Part shown: in pieces, positions 1 through 12,000 of the stretch
Layout of the letters: the number at the start of each line of letters is the position of its first letter
Numbering within the stretch: the stretch's first letter is position 1
Origin: Candidatus Peregrinibacteria bacterium HGW-Peregrinibacteria-1
Lineage (GTDB): Bacteria; Patescibacteriota; Gracilibacteria; UBA1369; LOWO2-01-FULL-3
Length of the DNA stretch: 64,000 nt
Reading direction: 5' to 3'
NCBI GenBank assembly: GCA_002839505.1
Contig: PGYE01000001.1
Location: forward strand, 395,995-459,994
Program-made: the position numbers and the translations under genes
Notes under the pieces: generated by a model
Database searches by the model: none
Told to the model about the DNA's origin: nothing
Seen by the model: the letters and a program-made list of their open reading frames with translations, nothing else

Positions 1-3000
1 ACTCAAATCATTGCTGAATGCGATATCGCTATATCCTTCCCCTGAAGCATAAGGTAAATAAGCATCTTCTCCAGGAATAATACACAGCATCTCCAACAAT
101 ATTTTCACAAACTCCGCCCTCGAGACATCCCTATTAGCATTAACAAAGAATTTATCTCCTACCTGCTCTCCCTCAAAAATACCCTTCCTGCTCAAATCTA
201 TGACAATACTCTTCAAACTCTCATCCAAATCCTCAAAATCATCATACTTTTCTTGATAATTAAAAGCCTGCTCTACAAGACTCTGAGTTGGTCGTTGTGG
301 CGTTTTGTAAGGCACATCATCTCCTCCCACAAAACTGAAAACGCCACCCGTATCAATATAAATATCCGCAATCAACTCATCCCCACGCATCATCTCGAGC
401 ACCAACGGATCATCTGTGAAATTATTATTTTTCACCTTCAAGCTCAATTCATTATTCACCAATAGCACATTGCCACCAGTATCAATATAAGACCATTTAC
501 CACCATCAGGCCCATTTAAGACCGCCCCTCCAGGATAACTAGCATTATCCGCGGGAATTTTCGTGAATACAAATCCATCCCCAACCTTTCTATCACTCAC
601 ATTAACCCCCCTGAAACTGCTCAAATCACCCACAAATGCCACATTACTCCACAAGCTAACATCAGTATTCGCATCGGACACCAAATACATTGTTCCCAAA
701 AGGGTATTATTTTCATAAATTTCAATATTCAATGGGCCATCGGGTAGAGTCGCCGCATTAACAACCAACTCAATATCATTGCTCAAAGTATCAATCGCTC
801 CGGTTCTTGGATTAACCCTCACAACCACTTCTCCCAAAATGTTTGTTACAGATATTAAATCACTCGTATCCAAATCCGTAACAGCAAAATTACCATTAGA
901 ATCTGTCCGATATCTTTCATCATTCCCAATAGAATCCGTAGTAACAAAATTACTTTCCACAATCGCCTTCAGTTCACCCCCCACTGACCGGTAAACTAAG
1001 CGATCACGAGCAAATGCCAGCGGGAAATCACCCAATGCAGGGACCAATCTTCCGGTGATGGCCGGATCACTATAATCAATACGATTCATCTCAATCTCTG
1101 GGACAAAGACTTGAACCGTAATCTCCTGTTTCGAACTGTTCCCCGACTGATCCACGACATGGAGCGTGAAATTCTTTCTTTCTAGCTCATCGAAAGGTCC
1201 AACTTTAAATAGGGGATTTGTCCGATCATTATCAGGAATTCCATCTCCATCCTCATCAAAATTAACATTCAAATCACTCCAGATTTCCCTACCATCCTCA
1301 TCAACCAAATAATAGCTCACCACCTCACCAGATGGATCCACCGCACCACTGGCATCAATCTCTCCCTCAGTAAATATCGGCAGCAATATGTTACTACTTT
1401 TCAGTGCCGGCAAAGGGGCATCTTTATCTGCACATTCACTCGGTGAAATCAAAATACTGGTCGTCGCATTACCCTGAACGCCATTAGTTATTGGCATCAC
1501 TCTCGCATAATAACTTCCATTATCAATATTCAAAGAAACACTTGGCCTCTCAGAATTTGCCAACACCTTAACTCGCTCGGCATCAAAACCATCCGGCACA
1601 TCCTCCACGCTGGCCACAACCACATAAAGATCTTCCAAATTATAATCTCCACTCAATGAATCTTTGATCCACAACTCATAGTAATCAACACCTTTGACCG
1701 CATCCCAACTCAGATCCACGCGTTCATGATTTTCATAAACCACCGCAAAATTATTGATCGAAGGTTCCCCCTTAGAAAAATCCGACACATTACCAGCAAC
1801 CGCAACACTTCCTCTCTTCATATCCGGACTGTTTTTGTGGCTCTTCTTCAGATAAATATCTCCCCCCATAATCATTAACATATCCTCATCATCGTCATTA
1901 TCCACATCTATAAACAGCGTCTTCAATCCACCATCCACCTCATCACCATAATTCAAGACACTCTCATTACTATTTCCAAAAGCAATATATAGACCCTTAT
2001 TCCCACTTGAACTGTTAGAAACAGTATTATCAGTGGAAGCTTCGCCACCCGTACTTGTCGTTGCTGCTATCCAATTTTCACGCAATTTATCTCCTGCATC
2101 TTCAAGCTCAGAGCCCACATCATCACCCAAAAGTTTACCCCCAACCTCACTTATTTCCATTGACCTTTCGCCAACATCATTCAATCCGACATTGGCCACA
2201 AGCGATTTTTCATCAGAATTATTGTCCACCAGAATTCGCCCAAAATCTTGAATCGAAGCACCATTCAACATCAAATTCTCAGAATTCAAGTTTTTAGTAT
2301 AGGCTATTAAGTTATCCCTAAGTTCCGCCATTTCTTTCAGCTCACCCTCATAATTAGTGTTCTCACTTGCAATCCGATACTCTATTTCTTCCAAAGACCT
2401 CTGCAATATAGGATCATCGCTTGATAAATATCTTGATGTTCCCATCAGGTGATAACTTTCCGGAGTCGTAATCTCCACCGAATTTTCAACCACCAAATTA
2501 CTAATGACATTGGAAATCAACACTGAATCCCTATAAACATTTTCCAACACCGTACCGGCAAGCATCTTTTCGACATCCGCTGCGGATGTTATCGGATTCA
2601 ATGCAGACAGCGCCTCTTCATTTTCAGGCAGAACCTCTGCTCCACCATCATCCGCCCCCCAAGATCTAAACAGATCGATCAAATCAACATCAGTTTCCTG
2701 ATTAATCTCATTCACCAAATCATATACAGTCTTATTCCACTCCTCTATACCCGCCCGCGCCGCCTCAAAAATAGCTGAAGTACTGATACCCAGATCCAGT
2801 TTTGCCTCAACTCTTATTTGTTTAACATAATCATATTCAATACCGGGCATCTCCACAGCAAGCCCCTTCAGTATCGAAGTCGCCGCCTTTATGTTCGGTT
2901 GTGTCAAAGTTTCAATCTCAGTCCCCAATGCTATCTCTGGCACCGGAATCATCCCTGTCTTCAAAAGACATAAGATTTTAAATATTGGTCCCAATGTTCC

Positions 3001-6000
3001 TGCAATATCACCCACAAACTCGGGCAGCTGTGGAATTTTTGGAGGTCTCGGTAAATCCGGCAACTCCGGAATCGGCAATGGCGGTAAATCTGGCAGCTTT
3101 GGCATCGTGAATTCTGGAAAATCCGTGATCCAATCCGGGACCTCAAACCCTTCTAGCTCCAAACTAATTCTCGTATCAAGCTCAGGTAATGAAAGTTGAT
3201 GTTGTAAAATCAAGCTCGGTAAATCCGGAGACAGATTGATATCCGGTAAAGACGGCAACACAATTGGTTCCGGTAAAAATACAATATCCGGCCATAATAT
3301 CTCGGTACCCATCTTCACCTGCGAAATATCAAACACAATATCCGGCCACTTAGGGAATTGAATAATTGGAGGTGTCGGAATAACCGCGAAAAATTCCATT
3401 AAGATGCCCAGTTTACTAAACCGATCATTTTTACACTCATCACAAGACTCTTGATAATCTACCATTAGATTCAAAAGCACGCTCCAATCTGAAATAGTCT
3501 TGGTTACTTCAGTTGCAGCATCCAGCCAAGCTTCCACAGTCTTCTGCTGGCGGTTAATATAGCCACCAGTCACCTCGGTAATCGTATCCAAATAAGAAAT
3601 CAGTGCAGTTGCGTATTTTGTCTGAGCATGACGCAAATCCAAGATTTCATTTGGAAGTCTTGCCAAACTATCCAGCTTATCCATCAATAAATTCATCGAT
3701 GCGATAAAGTCATTTATTTTCAATGTAAACCGATCACAAAGAACCTTCCGATGATCATTCTCATCACACAACCAGAACTCCGGCAATTTAGCCAATTGAG
3801 CTTCTTGAGACTTAATCCACAACTCCACCTGTCTCTTATACTTCTCCACCTCCGCATAAGAAATAGCAGGAATCTTCACCACAATCTCCTTACTTTTCAG
3901 ATTAATCAGCGGCAAGCCGTTCAATGCCCGTAAAATATCATTCATACTTTGAAACATCGATACATCGCCAATATTATCGCCAACGCGACTGAGATCTTTG
4001 GTGAAATCATCAATAACCCCGCCAAAATCAGGATAAATAAAATAGAAATCTGGCAGATCTAAAAGCTTATTGAATATTTCTTCAGTTTGCGCGTCATACC
4101 AATCCACCAAGAATGATGGGAATCCTGGCACTTTCACATTCACACTTCCACCTCCACTAACCGGCACCGCCGGATCACTAAATGTTCCGCCACCATTAAT
4201 AACGGTATTATCGACACTACCACTACCCCCATTTCCATCGGACACAATCGTGGTCAAACCACTGTCAGGATCGGCATTTACATTTGTCGCATTGGCAATC
4301 TCACCACTAATATCCTCCAAAAAGTTAGGACACTCTCCAAAAACCGACGGCGGAATTGCAAATGCATAGCACACCCCTCCCACCGGAGTCGGAGCACCAG
4401 TACAAATAGCCGTACCAAGTCCCATACTCAAAGTCGGACTAACATAAAACCGCACCGATGAAACCTGATTTGAAGGGTAGAAGAAAGAAAATCCTAAGAG
4501 AGTAGGTGTACCCAAAGCAAACACCGCCACCCCCGGTGTCTCACCATCCGGAACAAAAAAGGCTTTGTTAAAAGGTAATGGCGAACATCCGCCACCCGAA
4601 CATCTAAAGCTGGCCGCCATACCCTCAACATCATTGGCCAGTCCAGCCGCAAAACTTTCCGAATTTCCGACTGGACCATTGCTCCAACTATCAGGGCACC
4701 CATCATTATCCAAATCCTCAAACATATTGTCATAAAGGCCACCCGTCACGGCTTGCAAATCACTAATTACATCCGGTGAAAGGCCACTATCTCCATTTAA
4801 ATCATTCTCATAACTATCCTGAATAGATTGATATTCATCCAATTCACTATCTGCGAGTAACACACTTTCCTTAGCAACTTCTTGCAATTGATAGAGCACT
4901 TCACCGCGTTCATTAAGCCCCGCATCCGACATCAGATAATACAAAGCTCCCGTCGGATTAAGGCTTGGCCTAACCCTTATATCCAGATAAAAATCATTTG
5001 CTCCCACTCTGCTACCATTATTTTTCACAAAATCTCTTCCCAAATCAAAACTAACCGCCGGAATACTTCTCACCACCATATCAAAGCTAATCGTTCTTTT
5101 TCCACCTGACGGGACACTAATATTAGTAATCACCGCGCTCCTCAACCCGAGGCCAGTAGCTTCAAAAGTAAGATCATCATTACATCCAACATCCAAGCAC
5201 TTCAGACTATCAGGTTTGATCTCCATACTTGCCGGAATCAAGTCCGACAACACCATATTATTTATCGCCGGCCCACTATTCGCCAAAGTTATTAAATAAC
5301 GAATCGTATCACCAACCGCCACACTTCCACCATTAACATCATTTACCGACTTCTTGGAATTTAACCCCAAACGGCCATCAGCAGGCAAATTAACGAAAGA
5401 TTCATTATTACGGATTCCCTGATTATTTAGAATCCCAATCTCCAGACTCGTCGCACCTTCAGGCACACTAACTCCCGGATAAAACACAAACAAACTACTC
5501 TTCGCCTCCACCTGATTATCGATTTGATAACCGAAATTAAAACTACCGCCATGATTTTCACTCAACCCCAGACAACGGTTACCGGATTTTTGATTATAGA
5601 AAATTCGTACATTCGCCGCCTCATCAGCCACCACCAGATCCTGACATTGATCATTATTCAAATCAGCCACCTTAAGCTCCGTCACCTTACCGCTAACCGC
5701 TGGCTCAAAATTCGATCTTACAAAGACACCATTACTATTTTCAAACAAAGATAAACACTTATCACCAACAGTACATTCCTCCTCCGTACTCACCAAAAGA
5801 TCATCAAAACCATTACCATTAAAATCTCCCGTCACAGCGCTTCTTATTCCTCCCACAGCTCTCAATATATTTCCCCGATCTTTAAATCCTCGATTACCAC
5901 CTTTATTTTCCAAAAGCCCAATATTACCATTTTCATAAATCACCAAAGCATCCATCAAATCATCGCCGTTATAATTGAACTCCAAAAGCTCCAACGGCTT

Positions 6001-9000
6001 ACTATTACCAGTCGCAACCAACTTACCTACATCTCTACCAATTCCCGACAAATCACCGTGCAAATCCGTATCTTCCTCAACCTTTAATCGTATATTAGGA
6101 TCACCGTAAACTATTCCCACCTCCGAAGCATAAAACTGATTCGATTCACCGACGGTATTTCCTGCGGCAAAAAGCAACATATGCTTATTGTCCCCCTGGA
6201 ATCCTGCTCCACTATTATTACTAGCATCATCTGGAGAATCATACCCCAACCCCGGCATCTGATCCGCCGAAATACTTCTACTATTATCAACAATTGTCAC
6301 CCCTTTCGGATTCTTAGTCGAATTCCCCGAGAAGGTAACCTTGGTATCTAAATTCAAAGCGTCTGATCTCACAAAATAAACTCCCGCCCCGTTAATGTTA
6401 GCTAAATCATCCACCACCTTCACACCCTGATAACTCTCCACAAACTGCAACTTACCGACCAATCCACCATTATGGAAGAACCCCAAATTGAACCGACCAT
6501 CATCATTTAACCAACTCACAGTCAGCTTGCTGTTACCAATTTCAATTCGTCCAAAAGCATCAACCCTAATCAACAACTCGTCACCATTTTTTAAACTCAT
6601 ATTATTACCCTCCACTATCCAATCCAAAGCCGAATCATCCGTCAGCATATCAAAAACCACAAAAGAAATATCTCGCTCCGCCAAAATATCATCTACTTCT
6701 TCCATCGACTCCACCAAAGCACCACCATTCAAATCACTGACAAAAGTAAACTCCCCAATCTCACCACCACCGGCAGAAGCACTCATTAATTTAACTCGGT
6801 GATGTCCAAACGATGAATTACTGATAATTGTCTCAGCTACAAGCCCCGATTCGATTAACTCTAAATAACCATTCCCATCAAGGAACAGTAAATTTTTGGC
6901 CCCATCATTTCTCTCCATTACACTGCTAACCGCCTGCACTTGACCACCGTCAGCAAATAGCATCTGTTGCGCCAGATTATTTTTGACTCCAAAACTTCCC
7001 CAATCAGAACCCAACAATGAAGTATAAAGCACCCGAGGTACTATACTTCCCATCTCACTCGCACTGATTTTATTAACAACATTTAAACTGTATGTTTCTT
7101 CAAATTGTCCAGACTGAGCTCTAACAACAACACTACCAGAGCGATCCAGACCTCTCACCCCCACCATTGCCTTACCATTAATCATCGTCACCCTACCATC
7201 ACCTACAATTCCTAAGATTTCAGTATTATTCACACTAAATTCCACAATCCCACTACCATCACCAATAAAATTATCATTTTTATCAACCATAACGACCTCC
7301 AACATCGCCTCCCTTCCAGACTCCAAAGTCACTGGACCACTAATATTAATAGCAGCAGGAGCTCCGGCCTTAATATCGATTCTAACCCGATCTCTCACGA
7401 AACCTGGTACATTGACCTCAATTTCCGCCATACCGCTCTTTAAACCAGCTTCAAACACTAAATTAATAGGGTTCAACTGCCCATTCACCATACGCGTTGG
7501 CACATTCCCCAAGAAACCACCCAACTCCGGATTTTTAACCTTAAATTCAATATTTCCGACATAACTATCTACCACATTACCTTGATGAAGCATCTTCACC
7601 CCGATTTGCAGACGATCGCCACCTTCCGAATTAAGATATTCCTTACTAAGATCAAAACTAAGGTCCACCTTATTCACCAAATCAAAACTCTTCGCCACAC
7701 CAACAGCCTGACTTAAATTAATCGTACTCCAGTTATTATTTGCTCTCACAAGCTGCTCCTCTAACTCATAATCCAATAAAATCGCCGTCACACTACCAAC
7801 ACCCACCGTCAAACCACTTACAATAGTCGCCCCACCACGCCCCTCGTTAATATTTATCTGAGTACCAATTAGAGATGGATTCAAATCATCACTATCCTTA
7901 AATCTCACCAAATCATTTGTAAACAACGACAGCTTGCCAAAATAATTGTTGGCAACATTCCCATATCTATCCTCAACCACAAATTGTAACTTAGTCTCAG
8001 AAAGACCATTAGCAACCAACAAATCAGAACTACTAACTACCCTCACACGAGACGCCTCATTCGCAAAAACTCCAAAAGTCTTCCCCAGCTCCGCATACCC
8101 CAAATTCACCGTTCCGTTCGTATTTAATACTTTGAATTTCAAATTTACATTACCAGCTACCGTTCCTGCACTAGCTCTAAATACAGCCCTTCCATTATTG
8201 ATAGCAACAATACTTTGATCAAATATCACACCATTATCTCTATCTGAAACCACCTCTACAAAACCACTCGCCGTAGAAACTAAACTCTTATTAATATCCA
8301 AAAGTTGCACCTCAAAAAGAATATCCTTATCACTACCCGCCACCGCTCCAACACTTGCCAGCCTCATCTCCTCACCCTCCAACTCAAAAACATCATAATT
8401 CATCACACTCAAAGAATTACCCACAGCACGAACGGCCACGCTATTACTCCCCACACCACTCGCGCCGATAACCTTCAACACCGCGATACCACTGTTCCCG
8501 GCGCTCCTCACCTCAAACTCTTGCACCCCTCCTACCACAAATTTCTCATCATTTCCGACAACTTCCAACACCGGATTATTAACACTTTGCTCAATATCTA
8601 ACCTCACCGACTCATTTATATTCTTCTCAACCAATAAATTATTACGATCAAAATAACTAAAACTCACCGTCACCTTATCTCGGCCATCCCCATTAATCAC
8701 CGTTCTATCGACCTCTAGCTCCAAGCTTAATTCACTGGAATCAACATTGATATCGACACCCTCGCTAGATACACACGCCTCCAAATCATCGCCATCACAA
8801 GCCCCGATAAACCTCGGCGGCCTCGAAAAATAACTAATAAAATCATAAACTTCCTGCAAAAACTCATCTAAATCCACAAAGCGATCATCATCTCCGTTAC
8901 CATTGTTGTTACTACCACTTCCAACACCTGATCCCGCATTATTCCCAGATGTAGAATTTTGATCAGCAGCATTGCCACCATCACCATCACTATCACCACT

Positions 9001-12000
9001 ATCATTTTCCCCAACAGCAGTCACAGTCTCATTTTCCAAACTCAAAATCCCGGCCCCGTCATCAGCACTTTTATCGCGATTAAATCCAAGCTCAATCTGC
9101 TGATCATTGCCTTCAAACACCAAGTAAGCCGCCTCATAACCAAGCCCTTGTTCATAACCTGAGTCCGCCGGAAACAGCGTCGAATCATTCACAAAGGCGT
9201 TTTCACTGCCACTTAAATAGCGTTTTAAGGCATATTCATGTTTATCATCCAAGCTCAAACTCTTCCACATAATCGCATCTACCAGCTTACGCTCCTCAGC
9301 AACATCCAAATCAAAACCGCTTTCTGGCACATCAACCGCCCCCTTCACCACAGGAAGTAAATAATTATCATAAACTGCATCATAAATTTCCTTACAAACC
9401 CCTAAACTATTCGCCGGAACACTACAATCAGTTCTACCCATACCATTCACCAACTTATAACTTCCCGGTAATCTCACCACTTCCCAAGCAAATTGATCCA
9501 GCAACACCATCAATTCCGCCTCATTATCAACATCAAATAAATTTGGATAAACTATCTTGCTAAGCTCACCAGGAAAATAATGAACAGTACGATCCAATTT
9601 TGAAACAATATCATCCACATCTATATCATTATTGATTGGAGCAGGCTGAGGATATGCTGGCAGGGGAGTGAACTCACTCAAAAACGCCACATATCTCGGA
9701 TTATCAATTGGCAAACTCTTCGCCCCCAAAGACTGTACCTGCTTAGCAATCGTATCTGCAGTTGGCTCCTTATGCATCACCATACTCGATATCGATTTAT
9801 CGACATTATTATCTGTTTTATAAGGATCCACAGTAACCCTCAGTACCAAATCACTACCAAAATCATTACCGGGTAGCCCCGCCGGTATCACAAACTTAGA
9901 ATTATTACTCAGCATCTTTCTCGCAATCTGATCCATATCCCAACTTGGAATACCATAATCAGAATTTGCCTCATCAAAATCAATAAATTTTTGTTCGTAC
10001 ACGCCATCTTCATCGGCATCTCTCCATTCATAATCACGAATACCATCATTATCGTTATCAATACCGTCCCACAAACCATAACGATCCGAAAACTCCTTCA
10101 GCGTCACAACGCGGCCGTTAACATTATTCACCACAATATCGCCAGCATCTCGGCCGCTCCACTCATCCCACACCCCTAACTCCGTAGCTGAAAACTCCGT
10201 TCTATTACCATAATCCCTCACAAAGAACCCTATGTTTCGCAAAAATTTGCCCCAAAAATCATCTCCTGATATCTCATATAAACGACTACCACCATAAGTA
10301 CCTGAATCCAAAACATGTCTAAACGGATTTGCATCCTCATCCAATGGTCCCAGCCCACTCACCCCGCTATAACAAGCATTAATAATCAACTCATCAACAT
10401 CCTCCAAGCTGCGCGCTTGATGACTTTCGACCCCGGGAATTTGAAATTGCAAAGCGCGCCCCCCATACCCATCATCTCCTACCCTCTCAGCAAACATCAG
10501 CTCCTCACTACCATCATAAACCGTCTTCAACGGCATCACTGCCCCCCCGGCATCTTGCACCGGATAAGTCGCCACCGGATAAAAACAACGATCACTATTT
10601 TGTGCCGTATTTGCAAAATTACAACCCGCCTCCGGCCCATAACCATTCCCTGCATAACCACCTATCTGTGAATTCAAAGTAAAAATCGCCGCATCACTAC
10701 GATTGGCATCATTAAAAAACACAATATCAATATCCTCTGGAAGAAAACGATTGTAATAAATGTCATCCAACACATCATCATTAAAACTATAGCCTTCATT
10801 ATCAAACAAAATCAGCATCTGTGCATTTCCATTATCTGCAACCCCATCACGCCCTAGCGTAAAGCTAATCAAGGAGGTTTTAAGCTCACCATCTGAATAA
10901 TACTCCACCTCAAAACGCGCCTGCGTCGAACGGATATCAGCAGGATTACGACGCTTATCTGGCCTCAAGAACACCCTTTTAGGATCCTCCTTTACGCGCT
11001 CCCATCCGCCCTCTTTATTAACTTCACCCAACAACCTATTTGCCTCCGCATAGAGATCATTTATTGCTCTCTCAAAGCGATAACTGCCATCAATTACCTT
11101 GCCGTTCACCCGAGTAATCACATCACCTTCATTCATCAACTCCTCAAAAATAGTCCGATAAGTAAATCGATATGGATTATCTATAAAAGCCGGCAAATTC
11201 TTTTTCAAATCATCCTCGATAATCTCACCGTGACTCACAGCATCCTCGGTTATTGTCATAGCCTCCTCCGCCGTCAAAAGTCGCGTCGTCACACCGGCGG
11301 TCTGCACCGGCATCGAAGTGATCGGATTATCCGACCTCAAGGCTCTTGTCAAAATCGAATAATCTCCACCCACCGCCTGCGGATTGTAATTCAAATTCTC
11401 ATCGTAATATTCACTCTTCGTCGAACCCAAATAGACACTACATTGCTGCGCATTATAGAGAATATCGGCCTGTATCCCGTTTTTATAGTATTTTCCAGTC
11501 GCCTCATTTAGATACATAAATGGCAACCGCACCGATGTTGCCTCCTTTGGCATAGGCACAGTACCGTAATTCGCATCCCTTGAAGTATATTCCACTTTAA
11601 ATTGCTGCACATTCCCCAAACTATTAACAAACTCTCCCGACAAACGACTACCTTTCAAAACCGGCAATCTACTTTCAATCTTGGAAATCATTCCATCTAC
11701 CGCTTTTTCTAAAGCATCATTCACATTTTTCAGATAAGCTTTAGTATATTCATCTTTCACCCCGATCAACACCGGCACCGTATCAACCGGCATCGGATCA
11801 TTTTGGCTAGGAAGATATCGACCGGTATTCGCCGCAAAATCATTCACTTCCGAAATATGACCTTTCACCACCTGATAATACGGAATCAAAAACTGATCAA
11901 TAACATTTTTCGCATAAATATCCGGCATATCAGTCATGCCCACATCTCCCAACTGACTCAAAAAGTTTTGTCCCGCCTCAGTTCCGCTCTCAAATTCCAA

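Noticed and set aside
2961-6293. Short - strand frames at 2961-3146, 4494-4742 and 6111-6293
   Set aside because: They lie within the giant gene in another frame and are repetitive shadow translations.
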